From Septoria linicola (Eukaryota > Ascomycota > Dothideomycetes > Mycosphaerellales > Mycosphaerellaceae), in contig CP099425.1 in assembly GCA_024114885.1 (NCBI GenBank), positions 372,001 through 436,000 of the forward strand: 64,000 nucleotides of DNA, in the 5' to 3' direction. The notes beneath the pieces were generated by a model, which saw only the letters and a program-made list of their open reading frames with translations, searched no databases and was not told the origin of the DNA. Below, in pieces: positions 47,072-57,161 of the stretch. Numbering within the stretch: the stretch's first letter is position 1; each line of letters starts with the position of its first letter. The position numbers and the translations under genes are program-made.

Positions 47072-49206
47072 TTTGGGTGCTGTTCGAGTCGCGGAGTATC
47101 AGAGACTGATTGCAACAACAAGACCGATGTCAGACTGCGAGCGAAGTGTGTGAAAAGAGGTGAGATGAGGCTTTGGCGACGAGTCGATGGAGATGGTTTG
47201 GTGGGGGAATCTCAGGGAAGTGCTTGCTGGAAGGTGCTTACCTGGGAGAGTGTATCGTTTGAAACGTGAGAGGAGGTGTAGTGATGCTCCTGCCTGTTGC
47301 GATCGTCTGTCAGCTTGCTCTTGCTCTCGCTATGAGCTGCCTTGGGCAAAGTGTGACTACGCGAGCTCCATGATAAGAACTTACAGTCTGCGGTCTCTTC
47401 GTATCTGAGACCTGGTAAATCAGAAGATAGGTTCAATCGCGGTCTGATAGCTGAGCTGATGAAGGTTCCACGAGAGTATGTTCTACAGTTTGAGAGAAAG
47501 CACAGAAGACTGAACAGAAACGTTGGGAAGACGCGGGAGGGTACATACTCTCTGCCTACGACCAAAAATGCCACTGCTGCTGCTTCTGCTGCCGCGTCAA
47601 AGCACTCTGCGTGGCTGCTGCAGGCAGGGGAAGCGTTTTTGCATGTGAAAGGCAATGTGCGAATACGCCTTGCGTCATGCTCCGCTCTCAACCACTGGCC
47701 GCGCACCCGTGGCGAGCGCATTGGCAGAGACGTTGCAGGAGCCGCAGATACATCTGAAGCTTGATATCTTCATCCTCCAAACAACCTGTTTTCTACACCT
47801 GATGGAGCCCAGGAAGCTGCCGCCAATCCGCCGTTCATCTCGATCTCTGGAAATCGTCCTTCCATCGACACAAGGCGTGATTGGGCCATTTTGGTGCATA
47901 GATACTGCAGAATCGTAGCAGAGCCAATGATTGGGCACATGAGCTTTCCATGGACATAGCTCTCAACCGTCTCTGGCGTGCGAAAATCATGCATGTGAAA
48001 GGCCAAGCTCACCTTAGAACTGCTCTGACATGTGCAGGGATCGCGCAGATTGGCAGCCGAAGGCTCCGGTATGCTTCTATAACAATCTCGGTCCGTTCAT
48101 GTGACTTCTACACTGCATACTCGCAGGCAATCTTCGCAGTCCGTTCTGGGCGACCTCAATATCGTTTTGTATGCTTGAATCTGCAAACAGACACACCGTT
48201 TACAGTACCTGAGATTGGTCACAACGTCTCAATGACTCGGACTTTTCCATCAGGGTATCTGGATCTTGTGAAACCCGGCATAGGATGAGCACACATCACG
48301 CAAGCCGGTGTATGCTCGTGTTTGTGGCACCAACCTTTGCAACGACTAAGACGATCCACTTGTCCATCCTGCTTGCTCCGCTCTGCTGCGCGAGCACTCT
48401 CAAGCGAAGCCTTCTGCCAGCGCATCTCCACTCGTTGCCACATGGGGACTGAGTAGGCAGCTATACTGCCAGCTATTCTGGATCCTCAGCATGCTCAATC
48501 TGGGAAGATCTGCGATACTTGAGTGCTTTGAAGAATGCCGAGACAGGTTTCACTGCAGCAAGTCCCGACTCCACAGAGGACGCCTATCTTGCTGAACGCC
48601 CAATCACCTGAAGACCCATATCGCCTGATACCGTTGTCAATGACTGCCGTGGCCCATCATGCGCCAAGAAGTTCCCCTGCACCGAAGCTCCATCTGTTCC
48701 TATCGCTTACCGTTCAGTATGGACAGTGCAGGGACAGCGCATGTGGTGTGGGCTGATCGATTGTCATTGTGACATCCTCTGCCTCCTGGAAGCCGCCGTA
48801 TATTTCCTCTTCTACGAGCTTCGAGATCAATGATCGGATTCAAGGGCATCGGTATCTTGATGTGGATCAAAAACAGACAGATCTCGACGACGAAACACAA
48901 CAAATTGGACGTGGAAAGCACTACTAAAATGAGATGAGCTACAATGGAGCCGTATGTGCTACAGAACACAATAATCTCCATCGCCTACGAAGCGCGAATG
49001 ATCATTCCGGGCCCGAAACATGGACACCTCCTCGCACCACGAAGACAGTCCCAGAACGGCAGGTACGAACAACACACGTCCTCCGAAAGAACAGATGTAC
49101 TCAACAAATCCTTGAACTGCCCGCAGATGTAGGACGACATCTGAAGCTTCCAGACAAATGATTTAGGGCCGTCGTGCCGAGCACATCTATCGAAATGACA
49201 TTGCAC
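47072..49206. other. gene-poor intergenic stretch
   Basis: 2.1 kb upstream of CAP20 with no supported gene. A minus-strand frame at 47212-47721 runs through what is probably the CAP20 promoter and 5' UTR. A minus-strand frame at 48700-48981 has a hydrophobic N-terminus (IVAHLILVVLSTSNLLCFVV) but nothing else to support it. Confidence 0.4.
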
Positions 49207-49464
49207 CTATGAATCGACAAGTCCTGCTCCTCCAGAAATTCTGATCTTTAGCCAGGCTTCAATGATTCCAGTGCGACCTTGACTGCGAAGTATATTCTTG
49301 GGGAATGTGACCGCAGACACATGATTCAGCTCGAGCACGTCCACAGTGTGGTCCGCTGACAGGTCAAGTGCTTCAGTCGTTGACTGCGTCGATCGCAAAA
49401 TCTGCTCCCTAATTGTACGAGAGACTTTCTGTAGTTCTACGACATAGGTATGACCTGTAGCCAT
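49207..49464 (-). CDS. uncertain small open frame
   Basis: 85 codons from the ATG at 49464 (MATGHTYVVELQKVSRTI). The product would be soluble with a regular hydrophobic/polar pattern and no signal peptide. No family recognised; a chance open frame is as likely as a gene. Confidence 0.25.
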   Translation of the reverse strand: MATGHTYVVELQKVSRTIREQILRSTQSTTEALDLSADHTVDVLELNHVSAVTFPKNILRSQGRTGIIEAWLKIRISGGAGLVDS

Positions 49465-49876
49465 TCTTTGCTGATCTTGACTGAGAGACAGAGCAGCCAC
49501 AGAATAATTATGATCACAGCACGTTCTTCCCGACTACGCTTCGACTCACAGCAGCTGTCGGCCTTCAGAGGGGAAATGAGGTGCATCAGCGTTGCTGATC
49601 ATTATCAATCATGCGGCTATAAACCTGGAAACTACGAGTACATCGCGCTCGCATACCGTCTTCTCAGTCCAATTCATAAGCCTGGCTTTCACGTCAATCG
49701 TCTATGGCAAACAATGCCTCGCGTCTCCAACGATTCCAGCCAACAAGAGCACGCCAAAGCATCAGCTCATCTTCGGCCAAAGTCCCCGGTGCCTCGAACT
49801 CATATGGCACGCATGGTGCTGAAACACCCTATCACAACCCTTCAACGCCAACCCATCCGTGAACACCAAATTCATG
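49465..49876. other. intergenic, no gene seen
   Basis: Downstream of the Mo25 homologue. Only short unsupported frames. Confidence 0.45.
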
Positions 49877-51184
49877 TCATGATCGCACTTGAGCACCATT
49901 GCTGGGCGTTTGCGGTACACTGCCCGCCGGATTTTGCCCAGACGTGGTCGGCCCCCGCAAGCCCGCCGTTGTATCAGGCAGATTGTTGATACTCTTGATC
50001 AACCAGGCTTTCTCATCGTTGAATTGATCGTCATCTGTTCGATCTTCCAGAAACTTGGGCAGGAATTTGAGTAATCGTGCCTTGTTCATGATTAAGAATT
50101 TCTGCACTTCGATGCTCTTGTGTGGATTTGCTGCGAAAATCTGCCAACGTTCTTGTCAGTACAGGCATCGGTCATGGTAGGTAGCGGCAGCGAGACTAAC
50201 CTTGAAGACATGGAAAGCTTCATACTGTACCATCCTCCTGTCGTCCTTCAACTGCCACATGACCAACTTGAGATGGTCCCCGCTCTCCACATAGCGACAC
50301 ATGACCTCGTAGAACTGGCGGTCCAGCAGCACCTCGCCCAGCAACTTGATACTTTGTCGTTTTGTCACATAGCTCTCGCTCTTGATAAGCACATCATTGT
50401 ACAGCTTGAAGAACGCATCAAAATTCGTGTTGATGTACTGAGCGACCAAATTCTTGTGCTTGGTGAGAATCAAGCGAAAGCAGTCAAAAGCGTCTGCGGA
50501 AACTTCGAAGCTCGACTTATCGATCCATGTGAAGAATTTCCAGAAGACGCCGTTTCCTGAAGCTTTTTGTGAGACGTCGACGTCATTGTATATGTCCTGT
50601 GTCTTTCCATCTGCTCGCGGTTCATCGTAGAGGATGACCGCGGCCACTGCATCGTGTTTCAGAGCTTCTTTCAGAATTCCCCCGCAGGCACTCGCGCTTT
50701 CTCTTCGTTCGTAGCCGTTGCAGAGGGCGACGATGATCTCGGGCTGTTTTCGTATGACTTCTCGCAAGGCATCTGGTTCGTTGCTCGTGCTGCCGGGACT
50801 TCGAAAGCGAAAGACGTTTGATATGATGGTTTGTGTGTCTTTACGGGCTTCGAAGGGAAGGCGGTGGATGTTCTCGACGAGAGAGGGGAGAAGTTGCTCG
50901 GAGAGGGTTGCTGATACTATTTGGTAGACTTGGTCGGGCGATGTCTCTGCTTCGGGCGTGCCTTGGAGAGTGACTTTCATCTGCGATAAGTTACGGGCAA
51001 TGTCTTCTTCGATCTGGCAGACACATCGTTAGTGCCATCTGTTGTGTATGGTGTGGCGTCTGCCTACTCTTGTAGCCTGCTGTTGTTGTCCATCTTCCTT
51101 GGGCAGCTTCTGGAGCAGGTCCTTGACCGTCTTGACCATGTCCAGCGCTGACCGCTGTCGATTTCTCCCAAACAGAAACGCCAT
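49877..51184 (-). CDS. hymA: Mo25/HymA-like scaffold protein
   Basis: Three exons (51068-51184, 50201-51013, 49877-50140) give 397 residues. The start MAFLFGRNRQRSALDMVKTVKDLL is typical of Mo25. Helical repeats include RDAQT-like KDTQTIISNVFRF, KPEI-like RKQPEIIVALCNGYE, CGGILKEALKHDAVA, KHKNLVAQYINTNFDAFF, YVTKRQSIKLLGEVLLDR, VMWQLKDDRRMVQYEAFHVFK and, after the last intron, IFAANPHKSIEVQKFLI. The family activates germinal-centre kinases and in Aspergillus is needed for conidiophore development. The C-terminal 40 residues are disordered. Confidence 0.94.
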
Positions 51185-52205
51185 CTTCTCTCCTCTTCCT
51201 CAGACTTGAGTCTGGCAGTTACAAGAAGAAGCTCCACTCTACGTCTTCAGACCGTGAGCTGTCGCAGTTGCGGTCTAGAACAAGCCGGATGTTGTTACAT
51301 CACAACACCATGACTTCCACCACTTCACATCCACGTCCGAACATTTCCTGCAGCCAGCCAGCAACCTTGTGTGGCGACAAGCCCCAAAACAGATGCACGC
51401 TACTGCAAGGTCCTCCGTTCGGCTTGCCGTGACGTGACGCGTGTGAGATGCCTGCTCACGCGAAAGTCAAGTGAAGGGCATGAATGAATCGAGACCACTC
51501 CCTCTCTCCTGCTCGCCCCGCATCTGCATCTGCCGATCGGCGTTGGTCGCCCACAGCAACGAGTAACAACATCTTCCTGCTCTGCTATGCATTGACAGCA
51601 TGGTGAACACGAAGATGACTGTAAGCCAACTCATATACGAGAGGGACTCAAGGCGAGGCCTGCATCGTGCTGACGACATCTAAGTTACTGCGCATTGCAC
51701 CGTTGCTATCATCCATTTGGCCGCCGATAACGCCATCACACAACCCCAAGCTCTGTCGCAACTCTATCACCCTGTACCTGCATTGATCCTGACTTAACAT
51801 CAATGATCCAGGTCCAGCATCGGACACGATGGACTGAGATGTGTCGCTTGCATGGCTTACTGTCACACTGACGCTCACAGAATCACCAGTCCGCCCTGAC
51901 ATGCATACTTCGTGCCTGAGCCAAGGTTTATTTTCCAACAATGAACCTGCAAGATAGAAGATGCGCAGCACAAGAGCCAAGAAAGTTCGACTGATGTCCT
52001 CAGTGAATGGATGAATTGGACTGTCTAGGACCTGGTCTGTTCTTGAAAGCTCCATATGATCACGAAACAGTACGAGCGTGTCGCCAAAGTTGACAGCATA
52101 TCACACAATTCTTCGATGTAAAAGCCAAGCGTGCGAGATTGTCGCGACTTTCCGTCAGATACCCTTAGTCTCTGACAGTCGCATGCGTGCGGCCGATGTA
52201 ACAGA
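51185..52205. other. intergenic with unsupported open frame
   Basis: 1.0 kb between the Mo25 gene start and the repeat-peptide gene end. A minus-strand frame of 135 codons (51648-52055) has no domain and no clear splice partner; I do not call it. Confidence 0.4.
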
Positions 52206-52743
52206 CTAAGCATCGTCCACGATGCGAAGCGCCTGGCTGATGTCAGTGCGCATACATATGCTACGCAGGATACGGCAAGAGACACACCTTCTCATTTCCA
52301 TATGCTTGAGCAGCTGAAGCGCCAGCATGCCTTTGGTCGACGATTCGAAGAGCCTTCTCATTGCCATATGCTTGAGCGGCCTCGGCACCGGCGTGCCTCT
52401 GATCGACAATCCTCAATGCTTTCTCATTGCCGTATGCCTGGGCGGCTGTCGCCTCTGCATCTCTTGCGTCGACAATACGGAGAGCCCTCTCATTACCGTA
52501 CGCTTGTGCGGATGAAGACTCCGCTGCGATCAGATTGGTGGGACGGCTGTATGCTTGAGCAGCTTCAGCACCTGCGTCTCTCTGGTCGACAATTCTCAAT
52601 GCCTTTTCGTTTCCGTAGGCTTGTGGAGAGGACTCGGCTGCAACCAGGTTGGTCGGTCGGCTGTATGCTTGAGGAGCCACTGGTGCTGCGGTTGCTGAAA
52701 AGATCAGTGCAGCCAGACCTACGGTCAAGTAAAGGAACTGCAT
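52206..52743 (-). CDS. secreted repeat-peptide precursor (candidate RiPP/KEP precursor)
   Basis: Exons 52288-52743 and 52206-52232 give 160 residues. MQFLYLTVGLAALIFSATA is a signal peptide. The rest is five repeats sharing AYGNEKALRIVD. The later ones form strict 22-residue (66-bp) units, and the first two carry an AYSRPTNLVAAESS-type insert. Repeats are separated by [QA]R followed by X-Ala dipeptides (DAGAEA, DAEATA, HAGAEA), resembling dipeptidyl-peptidase spacers. There is no dibasic KR site. The intron (GTGTGT...CAGCCAG, 52233-52287) interrupts the last repeat, and splicing restores ALRIVDDA at the end. This looks like a precursor cut into small peptides; the divergent UstYa neighbour suggests tyrosine-based cyclisation. 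The product is unknown. Confidence 0.8.
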
Positions 52744-53292
52744 GTTGGATGAGGAACAAGATCGACGGGAGGATGTTCAAACAGTCGGCTAGTCTTTGGG
52801 TCTCAAGGCTCTTTATACTCTGGCCACAGCCCCGCATATTTGTTGCAATATACAGTCGTCCCTCCTGGAATCTATGGCGCCTCCAAGCTCATGAGGCGAG
52901 CGTGCCGTCGCAAGGGCCTTGGCTTGCATGACCACCGCCGGGAGGCGGTATACGATCGTCGCAGCTTCAGGCAGATCAAGTCATGGCTTATCAACTGTCT
53001 TCGAGACGTCTACTGGAGGCTGTAGACTCTTTTGAACCGCTAGCGAGGCATTCCGTCAACGAGGATTTCTCTGGAGCGGGACATGTGAGTAACAGTACAC
53101 AAATACTGCACGTCAGGTAGTGTGCTCAAAGTACGACGAGCGTCCGAGTCTCTGGCATACGAGCTGTATACATGCAGTCGTAGTAGTGCCAAGTAAACTA
53201 GCCCGGCTTGGGATCCAGCTCGTCTCTGAGTGGTTATGACTCTTTGAAGCTTGTTCATAATCGGCAGGTGAAGTAGTGTTAAGCGAACGTGC
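52744..53292. promoter_or_regulatory. bidirectional promoter of precursor and UstYa genes
   Basis: 549 bases between two divergent starts. A TATA box for the minus-strand gene is visible; none is obvious for the plus strand. Shared upstream sequence would allow co-regulation. Confidence 0.5.
52811..52817 (-). promoter_or_regulatory. TATA box of the precursor gene
   Basis: Minus strand reads GAGTATAAAGAGCC, with TATAAAG 68 nt upstream of the ATG at 52743. Confidence 0.55.
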
Positions 53293-54758
53293 ATGATCAT
53301 GCCCAACTCAAAACAACCAAGAGACGCCATTGACGAGACATATCAGCGAGTTCTTCACGTGAGCACCAGTCTACTCGAGCAGACCTTGACAAGCAATGCG
53401 ATACTGCCTTACAGATCAATGAGCAGAGCTGATCGAACCCTCCCACCCGAAGCCATGCACACCATTGGCGGTAGCGGCTCGACAGATGATCTGAATACGA
53501 TGGACGGCAGTCAAGCACGACTTCTCGACGAAGTGGACTGGGAAAAGACTTCGCTATCGACTACAAAACACTCATCGCTTGGCTTCTGCCGGCGGCACTG
53601 CAAGACCATCCTTAATATCTGTCTCTTTCTCACTTCTTGCGTGTTCTTCTTGACATCCTTTCAGAATACACCCAGGCACAACAACAATTGGCTACTACGG
53701 CAAACATCCTTCTACTGTACGTTCGCCCTTTTCCCACACGAACACACGTCTGTCTGACACATCGTCTTACAGCTCCTATACTTTCTCGCTACGATATAGA
53801 CTTGGAGCAGAAGACTGTCGTCGGACCACTATTCAACGAAGACAGCCTCTCTCCGGAAGAAGCACTTCTCCGTTCCTACCCATCACCTGAAAGCGAAGCC
53901 TTGTGGTGCGAGTACGAAGAGATTGGGACTCTAGTCATTTCTTCAGATGAAGTCCGACGGCTTGGAAAAGACCCGGAGACGACAGTCAAGGCTCCTGTTG
54001 AGTTTGGTTGGTATTTCATCCATCAAGACCACGTAAGCAGGGAGGGCTAACAGTGCTCATTCCCCCTAGGCTACGGCCCAGACGCCCACCTCGCTATGCT
54101 CGACGGTCAGCACGCCATACACTGCCTCAATACTCTCCGTCGCTATGCCTATCGAGAGTACTTCTATCCCAACCTCACAACGACTTCCTCATCACCTCCA
54201 GGCAAAAGCCCCTTCTCACCTCTCGCCGAAGCGCATCTAAGCCACTGCATACACATTTTACTGCAAACACTCACCTGTAAACCATCTTTCGATTTGATTA
54301 CGATGAATGTACGTCTCATCCCCTCATACCTGCTACCTCTTCCACCGCTCCGGAAGCGTGAATGTACATTTTGCAAGTGACCATATGCTAATGTATGTGT
54401 AGTGGGTCGAAACACAAATCAATCCTTACCCCAACTTTGCAATTAACAAGAAGTGTGTCGATTACAAGCAGATGAAGGCGTGGCAGACGAAGAACAAGTT
54501 GTCCAAGGAGCAGTGGTTAGAGGTAGGAAATCGGGGGCCGCAACGAGGAGACAAGGTGGGTCGTACTGCGATGAATGACTATCCTCCATCATGATGGTAG
54601 ACAGACATGGCAGCCTTTTCCGAGAATCATTGTCACTACCGAGTGACAAGGGAGTCGAAGACTGATGCATGTTCTTGTGACAGGTCTTTCCGATGGCGCC
54701 AAAACTCGCCGATTGGGTGAAGTCTATGGGTACGGAGAAGAAGCAGGCGCATGATTGA
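53293..54758 (+). CDS. UstYa/DUF3328-family oxidase
   Basis: Five exons (53293-53716, 53773-54006, 54070-54308, 54403-54555, 54684-54758) give 374 residues; ATG 53299 is an alternative start. A cytosolic tail of about 100 residues precedes one membrane helix (ILNICLFLTSCVFFLTS, about 106-122). The two diagnostic HxxHC motifs are HAIHC (234-238, in QHAIHCLNTLRR) and HLSHC (275-279, followed by IHILLQTLTC). NKKCVDYKQMKAW then matches the family's C-terminal motif. UstYa proteins are copper-dependent oxidases that cyclise or oxidise ribosomal peptides (ustiloxin, phomopsin, victorin-type pathways). The second intron uses an unusual GTTGGT donor but has a perfect GCTAAC branch site. Confidence 0.9.
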
Positions 54759-55208
54759 GTTTTTGACCGAGGGGTTGCAATGTGTCGTCGAATCAATCGA
54801 GGAAGTTGAGGGACCTGCCAAATCTTGTCTTGGATGTAAAATACCGCGACCGGCTTGCGTGGTAAGCAGGTACCTGAGTGCAGTCGCATATTTGGTGGCC
54901 CCGCGTTGTCGAAGTCGCAAGGGTTTCGCGCTTGCTCGTGTAGAGTAGTCGGCGCAGATCACACATGAGCAGTTGACGAAGACTGGATTCATGGAAGCAT
55001 GACCAACGAATTGGAAAGTGTGACGAAGGCAGGTTGGAAATAGATAGATGTCATTCACTACAGGCGATGTCCCAGATCCGTGCCACCACGTGTAGTCATG
55101 CCCATAAACCGTGATCATATCTCGTAAAGGCATGATGATCCAAAACTCCCAAACGGCCGTCGCTGAAGAAACACTCAGAGGAAAAGCAGAGTCGTCGGTA
55201 TGCATCGC
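54759..55208. other. convergent intergenic region
   Basis: Between the 3' ends of the UstYa gene and the hypothetical gene. No gene seen. Confidence 0.5.
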
Positions 55209-55800
55209 TCACGACGCAGCGTGATCCTGCGCTCCGACACGCGCATCTTCCATGCTATCTTGCCCCCAGGTCGTGGTCGGACTTGGTCCACGGCTATTGT
55301 CACCTGCGACACTAGAAGTTGGTGAAGTCTCCGGCGAGATAATGTAGAGGTTGTCGTATCCTCCCAATATCAAGCGACTCCAATATGCTAGTGTTGGAAT
55401 TTTGATCGAGGCGAGATTAGAGTCGTAATTGGGCGTGTTTCGATATTCACGCTGTTCATCAGGCAGGAAGAGATCGTGTCGCTTGACTTCTACGTATGAT
55501 GAGTAGCGAGGAATTTGTTTCTTGGTGACGCGGAAGTTCTCATCTTCTGGATTGTTGGGATCAGTCTGTGAAGGGCACTTGGCCATACTATGAAAGTAAC
55601 TACTCACTGTCTAGCCAGGCACACAAGTCCTTCTGCGACGACGTTTGTAAGTCGCCTCGATATTTGTATAGTAAGATAGGACTCGTATCTTCCTCATCCA
55701 AAGCGTATCGCGACGCACTACTCGAAGTGCTACTATGCGTGGAATCTGTCAATCCAGTTGTGTTTCTGGTTGCGCCCGTGTCTATTTGCGTCGCTGCCAT
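55209..55800 (-). CDS. hypothetical protein, two exons
   Basis: Exons 55608-55800 and 55209-55546 give 176 residues. The intron joins CAWLDK to DENFRVTKKQIPRYSSY (donor GTGAGT, acceptor CCAG, 61 nt). The N-terminus is S/T-rich and disordered. The middle has a conserved-looking stretch (VKRHDLFLPDEQREY, IPTLAYWSRLILGGYDNLYII). The tail is S/T/P-rich. There is no signal peptide or membrane helix. Not recognised; its position next to the UstYa gene is notable but not evidence of shared function. Confidence 0.55.
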
Positions 55801-57161
55801 GTTGTGCGTGACCTAAACTGGCGGCCTCCAGGCACGAGTGAAAGAGGGTGAGTCACTAAAAGAGATCCGAAGACTCTGCGCGAGCTTTTGTTGTTTGCCC
55901 AGCAAGTCTCGTGGTAGGAAATGCGACTGCCTGAAACAGGTGGTGATTAAAGTGTAGGACTGCCGTCGAGCAGACTGCCGTGCGCCTTTTGCGCTATGTA
56001 GGGCTTTGATTCGGCGTCAGCTAAAGAGTCAGGCAAGTAAGGCACACCGGTGTGACCGAGTGATCGAGACTGGTCTGCCCATTTACCCAGCTGACCTGCG
56101 ATGCTCTGAGGTTGCGATGGGAGGCACGCGCCTTCGTCATCACGAGCTTGGCGGCATGCACGGACACTCAAGTGAAGACTGCGCCACAGAAATGTTTCTG
56201 TGACTGTGAACTTGCCACTTGCATGTGACATGGCTCGGTGATGGTCTACAGTAATGAGATCTGAACGTTCCGTGGTGCGGCTTCCAGTCATCCATCAGGC
56301 CTGAGTCATGTAGGCACAGTACCATTGCAAAGCATTTCATCACTGGCTTCGACTGAAGGATCAGGCACAGCCAGCTTTGTTCTCTCCTGGTAGTACAGAA
56401 AAGGCACTGTGAAACGGTCCATCCACTCGCTTCAAAGCGCCTCCCACAAATCATTGAGCGGGTGATGCATGTTCTCGCGAATCGTGTCCATAAAACTCGC
56501 GCTCCTGCAGTCATGCTGCCTGAGCCACAGCCACTATACCGTGCGGAGAATAGATCGAATCCTGCGGTGCGGGTCGTGGAAGATCAGAGCGAGGCCGTCA
56601 CGGGGCTGAAGCTGGTGAGTGCTTCTTTTGACCGATGTGGACATCTGCTCGCTCTGTTCTTTGTAGGCTGTTCTCGTTCTGGATAGCATGTTGGTTGGCG
56701 TAGTACATTATAGCTGCAGCTTCAAAACCAAGTGAAGGTGGATCACAGGACCATCAGATCTGAGAAGGCCGCCCCATTACCTATAGAAGTACACGGCACC
56801 TTCTACATCCCGAGACCTTCGCTCCCATGTGACATACTATAGCGACGAACCTGATCACTTGCGTACTGCTTACGACACGATCGCTAATATATCAAAACCA
56901 ACAACCTTGTCCTACCATCGATCCTTCGAAGCTCGATTATACTGAACGACCGAGTACGAGCATCGCGTGTAGCTCAGTCATCTTTCGGACAGGCACGACA
57001 CACTTCCACGCGGCTAGCACTCACTACGCCAATAAGAGCAGAGAGGCGGGGAGTTTCTCACGAGCAGGAGAACAGAGAACGAGATCTTTGCCCAGAGTGG
57101 CCTCGACAAAGTGGATGCCATTCCCTTGAAGCCGTGGGACTTCCTGCGGTCTTCTCCAGGC
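55801..57161. other. intergenic, no gene seen
   Basis: 1.36 kb between two divergent genes. Open frames near 55947-56686 are on both strands and unsupported. The last 500 bases are probably the upstream region of the patatin-like gene. Confidence 0.45.

Noticed and set aside
47212..47721. Minus-strand frame of 169 codons
   Set aside because: Low-complexity translation without domain, lying where the CAP20 promoter and 5' UTR should be.
51648..52055. Minus-strand 135-codon frame next to the peptide precursor
   Set aside because: Considered as a cluster regulator or tailoring protein, but no motif, partner exon or coding bias supports it.
52293..52490. Regular 66-bp repeats that could suggest a CRISPR or minisatellite
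   Set aside because: Period and variation follow codons, with mostly synonymous changes, and the unit encodes a conserved peptide in a eukaryotic gene.
54042..54062. A 21-nt intron (GTAAGC...ACAG) in the UstYa gene
   Set aside because: It keeps the frame but is far too short; the 63-nt intron 54007-54069 with a GCTAAC branch site gives the conserved protein.
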